Assembly: GCA_035610835.1 (NCBI GenBank)
Contig: CM069447.1
Coordinates: forward strand, 61,325,048-61,389,047
Direction of reading: 5' to 3'
DNA from: Ophiura sarsii
Lineage: Eukaryota; Echinodermata; Ophiuroidea; Amphilepidida; Ophiuridae
DNA length: 64,000 nt
Program-made: the position numbers and the translations under genes
Notes under the pieces: model-generated
The model's input: only the letters and a program-made list of their open reading frames with translations
What the model was told of the DNA's origin: nothing
The model's database searches: none
In this document: one piece after another, positions 12,541 to 25,259 of the stretch
How positions within the stretch are numbered: position 1 is the first letter of the stretch
Layout of the letters: each line of letters begins with the position of its first letter

Positions 12541-13300
12541 GATGACGAATAGCTTATACCATCTAGTACTGGGCTAAACAATACATGATTGATGCTATTT
12601 GAATATTTGCCTCAGTCATTCATTGTTATGCCTCAACTATAATGTTTTCGTTACATGGCATAACGTAACAGTAAATAGAGTATCTCATACAAACAATGGA
12701 GCATTTGATAGCAAGTGCACCTGTTGCTCGGCATAGAGGAATTCAAAGAATGTGAATAATGCATATTGCATTCTGATGTTTATTGTCGAAGGCATTACTA
12801 ATTATTTTTGCGTAGGAAATGCTTACGGTGTCGTTCATTCGTCCTATATAACTGGTCCAATGTACAAATCAAATCAAGATTTTTCACATCAACAAGCCAA
12901 TTGAGTCACCAAGTATACGATTAGTTTTGGCCCGCAGTAACTTTAAAATGCACCTGCATGAAGGGATATGAATTAGTTTGATTTCATTGGTTGGTGTATG
13001 CCAGTCAATCCAGACCAAGCTTTGATACGTGCCCATGGCAAACCCATATTAGAGTAGATCTTTTGTGTATGCATCGGAATAGGTAAACGTGCATTGTGCG
13101 CGTAGCATGGAACCACGGTATCCTTAATTCAGCAGTTTAAAACATTCTTATGAAGAAGAATACATTTATTCAAAAACATAGGAAAACATAAACAGTTCTT
13201 TGAACTTAGTATACTACAATGAGGTTGTATTTTATTGCGTGATGTGTATCTAAACTTTATCTCTATCAGCTGCACATAGCAATGAATGTTATTGACTATT
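12541..13300. other. Gene-free stretch, nothing recognised
   Basis: No supported feature. Confidence 0.4.
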
Positions 13301-13405
13301 TTATACCGCATACATAGATTCCTGTCATTTGATTGGTTAAAAGTGAGGGGATAATCAAGCTATGCCTTCAATTTCAATATGACGTGATGAAAAGTGATGA
13401 AAAAT

Positions 13406-13447
13406 GACTATGCCCGGGGCATAGTCGACTATGCCCCGGGTATAGTC
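13406..13447. repeat. 42-bp compound palindrome
   Basis: The 42 bp are a reverse-complement palindrome centred on GTC|GAC with one mismatched pair. Each 21-bp half (for example GACTATGCCCGGGGCATAGT plus one base) is itself almost palindromic. It could extrude a cruciform or be a pair of factor sites. Function unknown. Confidence 0.85.
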
Positions 13448-13455
13448 TTTTTTGA

Positions 13456-13463
13456 TGACGTCA
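13456..13463. promoter_or_regulatory. CRE-type site TGACGTCA
   Basis: A perfect 8-bp cAMP-response-element consensus lies 9 bp after the compound palindrome, in CpG-richer sequence. It is only suggestive, since no transcript start or gene is evident nearby. Confidence 0.3.
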
Positions 13464-14552
13464 CACCCCATGGTTCACGTATCAAGCGATTCGCATTCCT
13501 CGACCGGGTCTGCAACCCTTTTGAAACATCCGAATCGCCCCGATCGACGAAACATAATAATACGGCGAACATTTTCGTATTTACGTGGTGATTGACAGAT
13601 GACCTTTGACATTTCGCATTTATTCGTCTGAATTCGTCTGCTGCAAGTTTTTGTTTACAATTTTCCATGATCAGTTTCGTATTGTTGTACCGTTTTAAGA
13701 TGACTAAAAACAAACAGCTCTGGTTGCCTTTGTTAATGAAAAAGGTATCAAAGATATGATGGATTCCGCTAGTCTTAATGCAAATTGTCAAGTGAAATCC
13801 TGTTACCGCTACGGTAAGAATATTATCAGGGACAAACATTCCAAATTCGGAAATCTATATTTTTGTTAGATTCTACTTTGGCAACGGAACGGTGAAGGTT
13901 TGGTCTCGTGTACCTTCATTTCATGAAACTTTGGTTGGCCTAAGGTGAATAAGTTGATAGAAAATGTTCTTTTAACCTATCAAATGACAACAATCTATAG
14001 ATGAGGTGACCGTTGTTTACATCAGTAGTGTTTACAAATTGATTAGCGCCTGGTCTAAAGACATGTTAGAGGTACTAGTAAAAAGCTCCCATCAAAATGT
14101 ACTATTGACCGCTTGACCCGTTATTTGGGTGAAAAGGTGAAACTATTTTATGTCACGTGATGCAGTTTCCACCAATAAAATGACAGGAATATTTTCATGC
14201 GTTATATAACAAGCATTATATGTCGTTCGTACGGGGAGAAGGGAGAAGGGAGAAGATGAAATAGCGAATGATGAATTGTTGTGTCACAATCCATACATTC
14301 AATTTCGCACTGAAGCGTAAGTCGGTACATACGAACGCGCCAATGACTGTCAGGTCAGTAGCTAACCCACTTTAATCCCCACTTTAATCGCATGGATTAG
14401 TATTTTTTCAAAATAGATATATTATGTTTCAAAGGAGTTTGGAAGATATATATAGAGAATGAAATATAGTTTGTAGTGGTCTCATAATTTCGCTGTACCA
14501 TATTGGAGACGCACACGACGCTACACATGTATAAGTTACATTATCTTATGTA

Positions 14553-15114
14553 CAGTCATAAAAAAGTAACTATACAGGTAATAAATGGACTTTTAACTCT
14601 AAAAATATATATCCTACCTAAGAATATTAAATTATAAAGTTGTTGAAAAATTTATCTTCTTTAATATGAAATATTCCACGCCAAGATCGGTTGAATATTA
14701 AAGAAGTGACAATCCAAAATGTAAGGTAAAGTCACAATTTCATTTTCACATTTTACATTTCAACTAGGGGGAGAGTATGACAGGTAGCGTGTGTGTGGCG
14801 TATTGATCCATCGGAACAATACGGCCGACTGTCCGACCTGCGCATGCATCCCCCAATTGCACTACCGGTAATCGATAAGGTACCCGTAGATGGGTCCGCG
14901 TGTAGAAAATAAAAATGTGACAATGAAAATCGGACTTCACCTTACATTTTGGAAAATAACTTCTTCAATAATCACCCAATCCTAGCGTGCAATATCTCAT
15001 ATAAAAGAAGATGCATTTTTCAACAACTTTATTGTTTAATAAATTTAGGTAGGATATATATTTTAAGAGTTAGAAGCCCTTTTATTACCTGTATAGTTAC
15101 TTTTTTGATGACTG
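14553..15114 (-). mobile_element. TA-flanked 560-bp MITE family, copy 1
   Basis: Starts CAGTCATAAAAAAGTAACTA then TACAGGTAATAAATGG; the right end is the complement, flanked by TA on both sides. Arms of about 200 bp pair along their length (GGTAGGATATATATTTT, AACAACTTTAT). The non-palindromic centre (CTACCGGTAATCGATAAGG) is in the opposite orientation to copies at 21.7 and 33.2 kb. Tc1/mariner-like by flank and terminus. Confidence 0.85.
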
Positions 15115-15560
15115 TACAGCAAACCATGTGATATAGATTGAAAATCCCCGTTTGAAATACATAATAAAAACTGTTGTGTGTACTGAAGAATATAGTCAAA
15201 TTGTGATTCTAAAACCAGCTTTGCACAATACTAAGCCACGTTACATGGTGTCAGATCTTCGAGTCTTCTTTATTTACGTGCTTTACACAATACTAAGCCA
15301 CGTTACAGATACATGACTTGTCACAATGTTACACTGCGCGTATAGCATGACATCTCCCACTAGTGTTTACTGTGTGTTTCTGTGGAAGCAGTCATAACAT
15401 TTTAATGGAAAAGTCGTTAATCTGAATCACTAGACGTGTCTAGGGCACCAATCAAAATCCGTACACATGCCAATGCCAATTAGCCTTGTAATTGAGAAAA
15501 TGTGTAAATAAGAATAAATAATAGGCTAATCGAAACATTTATTGAAAACACTGTACAATT
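15115..15560. other. Gene-free stretch with short duplication
   Basis: ACAATACTAAGCCACGTTAC occurs twice (about 15227 and 15287), a roughly 60-bp local direct repeat. No gene. Confidence 0.5.
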
Positions 15561-15900
15561 CAGTGGGGCGTAACAGCCGGGGGCGGGGGGGGGGGGGGGG
15601 GGGGGGGCACAGTGCCCCCCTGAAGGTGCTCAGCAGGAAATTCAAACCTACCCACCAGGAAAAATTGGGGGGAAGGGCGATTTTTTGTGAGCGTGGGAAA
15701 TTTTGTGACCGTGCGAAATTTTGTGACCACCCCCCCCCCCCCCCCCCCCCCCCCCAACTTACGTGAAATTCACGAGGTGACTGACTGGGAAAAAATTTGG
15801 GGCAACCTTTTACGAAAATTTCTGTCGGGTCGAACTGGTGTTCACCAGGAAAGAAAAAATATCCTTTGCCCCCCTGGAAAAAATCCCAGATACGCCACTG
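15561..15900. mobile_element. CAGTGGCGTA-ended element with G and C homopolymers
   Basis: The ends read CAGTGGGGCGTAACAGCC and, complemented, CAGTGGCGTATCTGGGATT: a short inverted terminus typical of several cut-and-paste DNA transposon groups. Inside are a run of more than 20 G (about 15586-15607) and a run of more than 25 C (about 15729-15755). The open frames with long glycine or proline runs come from these homopolymers. Confidence 0.55.
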
Positions 15901-15939
15901 CAGTGTACATGCTTACCCCGCAGTAATATGAATTAAGCT

Positions 15940-16270
15940 AGCACCCGACATAGTACCATTCATCGACTATTTTAACCATTTAATCCTTTCAAGGGTCGTG
16001 GCAATATCTAATTTACACGTAACACATAGGCAACACATGCATATTTAGAAGAACATGATGTGTAGTTTAAAATTTGAATTTACCAGAAGCATGATAAACA
16101 TACCCAGTCGTCGTCGTCTTTCTCTTTTATGTAGATGCCAACAGCGGTAAAACTACACTGTGGGACGCAATAAGAACACAAGTAAAGACGATATTTATTA
16201 GCTAAATGTACCTGGCGAAATGAAATGTGTTCTAATATCATATGCTAGTATACGACGGAATGTAATTGCA
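15940..16270 (+). repeat. Dispersed repeat, copy b (AGAAGCGGTAAA family)
   Basis: Shares CACCCGACATA, TCAAGGGTCGTGGCA, ACATAGGCAACACATGCAT, CAACAGCGGTAAAACTACA, AACACAAGTAAAGACG and CTGGCGAAATGAAAT with the copies at 26 and 38 kb. More diverged than copy d. Confidence 0.55.
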
Positions 16271-17330
16271 GTCATGTCATCATCCGACTGAATACACCAG
16301 TTCAAACTTGACAAAATTCTGCCACCAAAGTTCATGAAATGACACGACTGCTTCATATTTATGTTCTTTAAAGAATAGTTGGCGACAATGTGAGGATGAG
16401 CGATGGTCCGAGTGGTTCATTAGTTCATGAAGCAGTGTACAAATCAAGCACTGGAAGTCGTTATCTTGTAGTTGGTTCTATACAAGTATATTTCTTTATT
16501 CTTTCACTTCATTTCGATGACATAATTCTTTCTTGTCTTTAGGTGTTCTCTTGATAAGTTAAGTGAATAACTGATTGGGATAAGTAAACTCCTCACATAT
16601 ATGAAGTGGTCTAGTTTTATTACACTAGGACTAATGATTATCCAATAAAAAGCCTACAGGTAATAACTTGCAGTGATAAAAACTTTCTAACCAATTACGG
16701 ACCTGGATTATTTACTGGAGCGGGTCCATGACTCAACTTTCATCCAATTAAAGTATGGGAGTACAATTACATCACCCACATAGTAGTGGGCGTACTATTA
16801 AACTATCGAGGAGAACATCTTGACTGCGCAGTGACGTTCATTAATCAAAACGTTGACATGTTGTTTTCTTTCCATCCTGTCCAAAATCCACATCATTAAG
16901 ATGTAATATGTTCTGGTATTTTTGTTAGTCCTAATACTTGGAAACCACGATTGGAAAGCATCTTTTATTTAAACATATAGTAAATGGTATGCCATTGTGG
17001 TTTCTTGGGAGGAAGTAAAGTTTTGCTCTCCTTACTTGTATCTTTATGTCACAGACAACTAAGAGCAAAGTTTATAATCTGCTGCTGATAAGTTTTATAA
17101 TGTACTTGAGATTGGATACACATAATAGTTGTTTAAAAAAACCAGCGAGAAATGTTACTATTCGTCCATCTACACCCGTGACATCATTACTGTAATTTGA
17201 AACAAGAATGGTGTGTTGTGACATCACATATCCTACAAATCCAAGATTTTCAAACAAGTGATTGAGCACTGAAACAAGTGATTGCTACTCATTTGGTATA
17301 ATTAAAAAGATGAACACTCAGGCCCGTATT
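16271..17330. other. Gene-free stretch, nothing recognised
   Basis: No supported feature. Confidence 0.4.
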
Positions 17331-17833
17331 CTTGTACGTAGTTGAACACGGTTTTAAGCTAAACACGCGTCTAACTTTGACTTTAGACACAGCGTTTAAC
17401 TAAACGCGATTCTCGTACATTTGTTTTACCTACACACGCGTATAACTCGCCGAAATGTGTCTTACTTTAAATATGGGTATGGGGGGGGGGGGGGTAGTTT
17501 AATGCGCTTTTAACTAGACTCGCGCACCAACTGTATGCCTTGAATGATCACTCAACCGTGCCCGGTGCAAGCTGACGTGCGGCTCGTGTAGTTTTTAAAA
17601 GTAGCGTGTATTTAAGGTATTCGGTCGATATCTATTGTAACCCATTAGGGCCACAATGAAATAAATACCTGTATACAATCAACGCAGGACCACTCTGGGA
17701 ACGATATCTGCAGAGTTTAAATCGTGTTTTGTTAAACACGTCGTTTACAAGATAAACTCACGTTAAAGTTAAACACGCGTTTAGTTAAACATGGTTTTAA
17801 GCTAAAACCGTGTTTAGTACGAGAATACTGCCC
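17331..17833. mobile_element. GGCCCGTATTCT-ended palindromic element, copy 1
   Basis: Left terminus GGCCCGTATTCTTGTACGTA and complemented right terminus GGGCAGTATTCTCGTACTAA, both followed by AACACGGTTTTA-type sequence. The arms are full of AAACACG / CGTGTTT words (GTTAAACACGCGTTTAGTT). A G-run sits near 17483. Shares its interior (TGTAACCCATTAGGGCCACA) with 27355-27744. No coding sequence. Confidence 0.75.
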
Positions 17834-18099
17834 AATGTGTTCTATTGATGTGCAACACATACTATGAACATTATATTGAAATACACAAATGGTAGGCGAG
17901 TGAACAAACAATGTCCGACTTTCTTGAGGGTTTTTATAATATCTAAACATAATATAAGAATTTGCGTGTCAGTTACCATATTGGTGTTTAGTTTCTTCCA
18001 TTTTAATCCGTTTAATCATAGGGCAACAAGACCATATGACATCATCATTCTGATGACAACCAAATACAAAATGAATACTATAAAACTAACACAGTCGAG

Positions 18100-18797
18100 G
18101 ATATAACGATACACTCTCGGGATACAAGTGTTCTTCCCTTCATGGACGTATTAGTATGTTTTGCCAAGGACCTCATGTATTTGCCGGTCACTTTTGCATC
18201 TTCTGTTAATGTGTACATTTGTGTTTTTTATAATTTTTTAAAAATATAACCAGCCCACATTCTACCAAGGGAACGGGGTGCTGTACATGTAGCTCAACGT
18301 TGAGAGTGTACGTGCTTGCAACCTCTCCTCTCCTGAGTTAAATATATTTCGTTTTGTGCTGGTTGCATTTTTTCTTCACAAACATTTTTATCTCATGTAG
18401 TTTTTAAGTGTGTAATATAATGAGTTTTTATCTCCTTGTTGCTTGTATATGTACATTAATTAGACTACCTATTTGATTGGTGCTTAATACCTTTTCTTGT
18501 TTTTATTAAATGTTGTTTTGATGTATCATAATGTTCTTTTATGTAGCCCACGTCTCATTTTGCGATTCTGGTTCTTGACGTGTAGACATCTCTTTTCTGT
18601 CTGCATCTCTTGAATCATCGATTTGCAACTATGCAAGGAGAAACGTGGCGCACCAATTGTTGTGTTTTCCCTGCTTGTATAATGTGCAATTATTTATACT
18701 ATTTTTATGGATTTAGGTTGATTATGTTGTTTTCTTTTTGTACTTAGTTTTGTGAAGCGCCCAGAGGCTCCTTGCGTTGGGCGCTATAGTAAATCCA

Positions 18798-18837
<40 letters not shown>
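18100..18837 (+). mobile_element. LINE-type 3' end with (ATT)n
   Basis: T-rich, non-coding sequence leads into GTGAAGCGCCCAGAGGCTCC, TTGCGTTGGGCGCTATAGTA, AATCC and then about twelve ATT units (18799-18836). This is the same tail logic as at 12.5 kb but with a stem-forming GCGCCC/GGGCGC block before the tail, the sort of 3' hairpin LINE reverse transcriptases recognise. The 5' limit is approximate. Confidence 0.6.
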
Positions 18838-18839
<2 letters not shown>

Positions 18840-19859
18840 GGAATGTTCATTTCCTCATTTTCATTTCGTAACCTTTTTTGAGAGCTAATGCAATGCACGA
18901 ATCAGAAAAAACGTCTGCATATTTCTTGACTTCTGATGGTATAACACAATGCATATCGAATCTAACAATACGCGAATTGAGAAATCCAACGCGGAGACAC
19001 AGTTGAAACTCTTGGGAAATAGAAGTACTTCATCGTTCGGAGGCATTACATTAGTATCGCCAAGGGCATATGTAATTAATGTATTTGGTATTCATATCGC
19101 GGACTTAGTCGTCAATATTGGTTGCTGGATAGAATAATACCAAAAACAACTGTGCATTACATTATATCAAACTATTAATGTATTGCACACGCGTTAAAAA
19201 AAGTCTTGTACAGGCGTTTAAAAATGTCAATTGTTCAAAGCTCACTACCTGTATTTCATTATATTGGGCGAAATGGTGATGTCAAGATTAAATCAATCAA
19301 TAGCTGTTGATCCTTTAGACCGAAGCATTGTATATTGACCCTATACTAACGTCCAGAAGTGTCCAGTTACTGACTTACATACAAATTATAAATGGTTTAA
19401 AGTAACCGAAAAACATCGACAATTTTACTTCTTAATACAACGTTTTTATGATGATATGATTTAGTTTAAATAGTTATGACATGTGGTATTTGGAATGGGT
19501 CAACGGATATCTGGTGCTACGTGTTGTACCTATTCAAATTTAGATTTTGGTTTATTCTGTACAATGTTCTGATTAACTCTACGCCATAAGATTTCCAAAA
19601 ATTTTCACTTTCACGAATCCACGTGCTACAGTCTCCCTTCGTAGTGGGACAGATGCCACGCAATACCAACAAAGTTATATTTGTTTTCCTAAATATATCA
19701 AGACTTCCAAGTATACTGTTTGACCGAATTCTGGAGTGCCATTGTCCATGTACCGAAACCGTGAGTTTATTCGTGAACAAACAAATAATTGTGTTTTGAA
19801 GAGAAGTGTTACTTTTATATAATATGTAAGCGTTATACACATAGACAGGTTGTATTGCT
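18838..19859. other. Gene-free stretch, nothing recognised
   Basis: No supported feature; the 107-codon minus-strand open frame at 19517-19840 shows no family signature. Confidence 0.4.
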
Positions 19860-19940
19860 CGACCCCTGGCCCAGTGGATTATGTATCGACTCCCATGCTT
19901 GTTGATCAGGGTGGGAATCCCGCTGCCGTCAGAGCCGGTT
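19860..19940 (+). repeat. Possible tRNA-derived SINE head
   Basis: TGGCCCAGTGG at 19867-19877 resembles a pol III A box, and GGGTGGGAATCCCG near 19909-19922 a degenerate B box at roughly tRNA spacing. The cloverleaf is not convincing, so a SINE relic is likelier than a tRNA gene. Confidence 0.3.
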
Positions 19941-21654
19941 TATCCTTCACCTTTCCATCCATTTCCTTCAACCTGATAAGCTTATACCTGATCCCTCACT
20001 CGGAGTGTTAAGGATTTTATTGGGATAGGAACCATTTTGGACTTTCTTTAGATAACCTTCCTTAACTTAGTACGAAGGGTGCGTGTTCGTCCATAAACGC
20101 GTGTTTTCCTATTTTATAAGAGCGCTGGCCGAGTTATGGCCAGAGTCAGTTCACACCAGTACGTGTCATAACGGGCTGAGTAATTAATCAAACGAGGTAG
20201 ATGCCACAGTGGACCGAGTCATTGCTTGAGTCAGCTGAAGTGAAAGTGTTCTCGTGCTGCCGGTGCAACTCATTCCACTCGTCTCACAAGAATGACCCAT
20301 AAAAGTGCAAAGTAAAAGGCGTTTAGTATGAATTTATTACATGCAGGAGCCTACGATCATATCGAGGAAAAAAACCCATTGTGATTCTTATATGATTGAG
20401 AAAGATATTTCGAGTCTCTTTCTTAAGATCAGTGTCTAATACAATAGTTGACTAGTTCAACAGGGAAGATCGGAAACCGTCAGATACCCACACTAAAACA
20501 TAACAATGGGTTTTACTCAAATCGTTTACCTGAGTGACTCTAAATAGTTGACATTTGAGTCAACACTTGTAGAATTAGGTTGTGATGTGAGTCTAGGCTA
20601 GTCGTTGTAGACAATGTTGATTCCCTGCACGTCTGTTCATTTCTTTTTTTATAAGTTCATAATATCTTCCCGACACGCAATACTTGACACAGAAAATAAG
20701 TAAATTCAGAAATCTGAACACACCTCTGTCGTCCAAACCTTAAAAGCACAACCATATTGTGAATCCCCGAGGACATTTTAGTAGGAATATTGCAAAATGT
20801 CTCTCATGCAAACCGAGCATAACCAATAAAAGTTTCGGGGGAATTGAAATGTAATAGTCACGAAGGAGACACGGTATGGATAGCTAGTCCCAAACCTAGA
20901 TTTCAAGTACCTTTTAGCGCTACCCGTTATTGGTGTCCCAACGGTTCTTGCTAGCATACTGTTGACCGACACATTTTGACTAGGGAAGGCTGTTAGCATC
21001 ACCAATATTGATACAACGAATTATATCACGGTTTCAATGCATTTACACTTTCATCTATAAGGCCATGGATAAGGAAAGGTTCTAAGGGCAGAAAAGACGC
21101 ATTTTTTATACAGTGATTTTTGATACTGTTTTTCATATTGAAATATAAGTTTTTGAACAAAATAATCTTAAATACATTGTTGTATTTTGAAATTCACATT
21201 AAAAGAACACCAGGCAGACCTACCAACTACACAGACGGTTCGATCACTGTCAATAGAACAGCGAGTTTCTTCGTCGGCTAGGAAGTCATTAACGGACAAT
21301 AACACCATCCACTAAGTTTGATTATCCACTTGTAAACAGCAAATTATATTTTCAAGAGTTACAGCGAGAATGGAACAAACATGACTAATTTCATATTGTA
21401 CGTGTGGAATTATTGAATGAAACTCACTCAAAGCAAATACCAGCAAGGCGTCCCGTGGCAGTGGCTACATCAATTACTTTCAACATGTTCAAACAACGTA
21501 TCCGATTCACTCACTTTGAATTATATTCCAATGATGATATGCGGCCGCGGAGCGCAACATATAGTAGACATTCTTGGACTGTCGGTGTTACAGTGTAGGT
21601 TTTCTGACGTAGTGTACGTAAAGTGACAGTTAGTAGCATTTAATTAACAGTTAA
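19941..21654. other. Gene-free stretch, nothing recognised
   Basis: No supported feature. Confidence 0.4.
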
Positions 21655-22214
21655 CACAATAAGTAACTGACCAGGTAATAAATGTGTTGATAACTCTAAG
21701 AATATGATTGTTACATGAACATATTAAATTATAGTTGTTGAGATAAAGTTGTTTAGACATTTTTCGAGTTTAATTTGAGACATTGCACGCTAAGAATGGT
21801 TGATTATTGAGGAAGTTACAATCCAAAAGTAATGTCAAGTACGATCTTCATTTTCGCATTTTCTACACGCAAACTCAAACCGGCAAATTATTGATTACTT
21901 GTAGTGTGGTGGTAGTGGTAGTACTTATTCACCTGTCGATGCCCAGGTTGTTGAATAGACGGCCGCATTGTTACGGTTGATCAATACGGCACGAACGCAT
22001 TACATGTTATACTCTCCCTGTGGTCAAAAAGAAAATGAAAATCAGACTTGACCTTACATTTGTAACTTGCTCAATAATCAGCCATTCCTAGCGCCCAATA
22101 TTTCAAATTAAAGAAGAGAAATTTCCAAACAACTTTATTATATAATATGTTTATGTAGGAGTTATAGTTTTAGCGCATTTTTTACCTGGTCAGTTGCGTA
22201 TGGTGTTGAGTGTA
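21655..22214 (+). mobile_element. TA-flanked 560-bp MITE family, diverged copy 3
   Basis: AAGTAACTGACCAGGTAATA at the left and TTTTTACCTGGTCAGTTGCG at the right match the termini of the copies at 14.6 and 33.2 kb with many changes. The centre (GGTTGATCAATACGGCACG) shows the same orientation as the 33.2-kb copy. It is older than the other two; the outermost bases are degraded, so the ends are approximate. Confidence 0.7.
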
Positions 22215-23840
22215 TATTACGCGTGTGTTCCTACATATATTTAAAACAAATTGGGATGGGCTATGGGCAATATGGTAGTGAGTATACTGTTTCTTTTGTT
22301 AAGTAATGTATTCGCTCCTGTTTATTATGCTTCGTATCGTTTCAAACTAGCTTTGCTTTTACGGATGCCATAATACACAAAGCGTAAAGATTTGGTTAGC
22401 CCGCGCGGCCAAACTAGTCCGCACAAATCATACGTATAAGTGAATTGTACGTATGACTTTACGCTAGTCGCAAACATTATATTTTACATCACCATATACA
22501 CAAGCACACCAATGAAAATTGAACCAAGACTAATGCAAATATTTCCAGATAATAATTATAGAAATATGTGCACTTGTCTCGGTGTTATACGTACATAATT
22601 CATTCACATAGTTATATCGCAAGTGATTTACAACACATCTCAACGATATTGTATTCCGTTATTCTATTTGTCAGGACAATGGTATTCCAATTGGGGTTTG
22701 TCAGGCTTAGCACTTGTGGGAACTGTATACTATTGATTAACCGTAAAACATAATATAATTTTGGTGCGCGGGAACGAAATGATTCCTCACAATGCCTATA
22801 CAAGTCGGGGAAGCAATTTTGTTGATTATTTTTTGAACATACCTTGAGGTCCAAAACTCAACACCGCTACCCCTTGCCATAGCTATTGAGAATTGTCGCA
22901 GGGTTAAGGGGAATGCAACATAGTCCTACCCCTGCATCTACAATGTATCTTGAATTTCTAGGTCAACTGGAACGGTGGCAATTATGTATTCTCTTAGGGA
23001 ATCTACTATATACAAATCAGTTTCAAATTAGCGAGAATTGTGAGGCTTGTATCTGTCTGTGCGCAAAAGGAATCCATATCGTTGCGCATTTCTATAAGTG
23101 AAAGTGTGCGTGCTCTAGCATGTATCAGCGAGCGGTGGACAAGTAGGTATTCCATTTGGGCCCACGGATAAATATTAGCCTCTAAATGTTCGCCAATTTG
23201 GAACTGGTTAAACTATAGATCAGTGTGTATTGTATATAAAGAATAAATGTGAATACTAGATTAACAGGCATTAACAAGGTTTTTGAACTAAGTGATTAGA
23301 AATCAAGCTGGTGACTCAATAAAAAGCTCTGATGGGCCAAATTGGCATTATGAATTAGTTTACTGCTACTTTTACGCGCAATGTTGGGCATGACATTACG
23401 ATTCCAACCCCTCAAAACTGTCAGACAATCCTAACGCCCGAAAACAACCTTTATTGAGTGCAATAAATCATCCCCTCCTACACCATTTATCTGATTTAAT
23501 TCACACCACCTGTGTCTTGCCATCGCACTTGCTACTATTTCCACTGCTATCCCAAGCATGGCTCAAGGCTCCAAGCGCTTGGGAAGATCTGTTTCGGCCG
23601 GCGTACTTTATTCAAGTGTTGTCTATGGGACTTTTTATTTTGGTTTTTTTTTGGGATAAAAGTGGCAATGATGGAAATAATGTGTCAATGTTCATATTGC
23701 TTTTCTGGTCGAACAAGTGAAATCCATTGTATATTAACAAAGTTAGATAAAAGTAACTAAAAGAAAATGTTAACATTTTACCCATACACTCCTTTAGTTA
23801 GATTCAATTAAAATTGGATAATTACCTGGGTGGAACTAGA
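22215..23840. other. Gene-free stretch
   Basis: No gene. An open frame at 23454-23720 lacks an ATG at its head and matches no family I know. CGCCAATTTGGAACTGGTTA at 23191 recurs almost exactly at 45961. Confidence 0.45.
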
Positions 23841-24350
23841 AGCCCAAATTCTTACTTTTGAAAGTTGTTGTGTTAAGAAATTCAATCTTTTAACTTCAAT
23901 TTGTCATAGAAACTAGAGCTATTTCAGATTTTGTAAAAAAAAAATCACAATAAAACTAGCCCAAATGTGGCTGAAAGTCATCAAGTCATGTGGCAAGATT
24001 GTAAACTGCCTTGGCCATCCTCAAGGTCGCCCAGCACGCGGTCAATGGTGTTGGATTTACCAATTCTTGTGTGTAACTTAGAGCCCAACACGCAACTTTT
24101 CAAAGTTCTTGTGTTAAGAAATTTAATGTTCGAATTTCAATTTGTCTAAAAAATTAGTGCTATTACAGATTTTGTCAAATAAAAAGTTCAAATTCCGAGA
24201 GAAGTTACGATAAAGAGCAGATGTTAGTTTCAAAATTAGCCCAATGGGGCTAAAGGTCGACACATATGGCAAGGCACATCGCCGGAGTGTTAACTGCCTT
24301 TTGGGGTCGTCCAGACAGTTGGTCCAGGGTGTTCTGATCATTCACACCAT
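23841..24350 (+). repeat. Tandem duplication, about 241-280-bp unit, two copies
   Basis: AGCCCAA-...-CTTTT-AAAGTT-TTGTGTTAAGAAATT starts at 23841 and again at 24082. CTATT-CAGATTTTGT, TAGCCCAA-GGCT-AA and CATATGGCAAG-type words follow in the same order in both. The second copy has about 38 extra bases before TAGCCCAATGGGGC. Non-coding. Confidence 0.75.
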
Positions 24351-25012
24351 GTTCATACGTAAATACTAGCGTCAGGGCCAGTTCAACCTGTCAGAAAATA
24401 TCTTCAACTTGGGCTCAAACTATACAGGTAACTGGAACGTAATGCGCTGACAATGAACTTCCTGTCGACTATGCTATGCACAGTGTTCTTTGTGTGTACT
24501 TCCTTGTACTGATCAGTTTCTAAGTATAGCCTGGAGCACTCCTTAAAAGGTGTCTTCATGTAATAAATTCATATTAAACACGTTTTACTTTAAACTTTTA
24601 TGGGTCATCACTGGTGTATGAAAATGACTTTTTCATCCCTGCAATCATCCAATAATTGCAATCCCTCCAGTTATTATTTATTAATAGAACCCCGTACATC
24701 ATTCACTACCAGATACAACGTTTTTCTTGATGTGCGTAGCATTGCAACTCATTATGTGAATCTCAATCTGGACTCTCTTTTCGAGTTATCGAGAAACCCA
24801 TAAAAACAACATTAGATTTGATCAAGTGAAGGTGCCATAGCCATTCCGAGACACTTTGTTTTCCAATTTATAGGATGCGATTCATTGTAATTGTCTGATT
24901 GTCTGATAAAAACGAATACATGTTCTATTCTCGACGTTAACTAATACAAGTTGACACAGTTTCAACATGCGCCGATAATGCCCGATGATGGGAGTATGTC
25001 ATGTCACCAACC
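24351..25012. other. Gene-free stretch, nothing recognised
   Basis: No supported feature. Confidence 0.4.
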
Positions 25013-25259
25013 TTAACACTTTCCACGCGGCTATAGTTTTTACCAAATACAAAACAGATTTTTCAGGAACCTTTCAAAACTGTCAAGGTCTATACAAAGG
25101 ATTACTTTATCAATACTTAGCATGTTTTTACTTATTTTAATGCATTTAACATATTGATTCCAAATATGGTGATGACATTTAACAATGGTGACATTTTTGA
25201 AACATTTTGTGAAATTTTGGAATGTCGTCTGCAGACGACTGCAGCGTGGAAAGTTTCAA
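25013..25259 (-). mobile_element. TTAA MITE family, copy 2
   Basis: TTAACACTTTCCACGCGGCT at the left. At the right, GCAGACGACTGCAGCGTGGA then AAGTTTCAA, where the closing TTAA has decayed to TCAA. The interior runs in reverse orientation to copy 1 (AAAACAGATTTTTCAGGAAC near the left). Confidence 0.8.

Larger units (their letters stand above)
13301..14210. mobile_element. 910-bp inverted-repeat element with CG-rich core
   Basis: The left end (TATACCGCATACATAGATTC, then CTGTCATTTGATTGGTT) is matched in reverse complement at 14170-14210 (ACCAATAAAATGACAGG, AATATTTTCATGCGTTATA). The interior holds the 42-bp palindrome at 13406, a perfect TGACGTCA and a CpG-rich block to about 13600. A 136-codon open frame on the minus strand (13429-13839) has no recognised domain and is not called as a gene. 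It is possibly a non-autonomous hAT- or P-like element; no target duplication identified. Confidence 0.5.

Noticed and set aside
13429..13839. 136-codon minus-strand open frame
   Set aside because: No recognisable domain; it lies inside an inverted-repeat element and ends in the compound palindrome. Not supported as a gene without copies keeping the frame.
15542..15926. Open frames with long glycine or proline runs
   Set aside because: Produced by the poly-G and poly-C homopolymers of the CAGTGG element.
23454..23720. 88-codon plus-strand frame with plausible protein-like texture
   Set aside because: No ATG start, no domain recognised, and no supporting splice sites.
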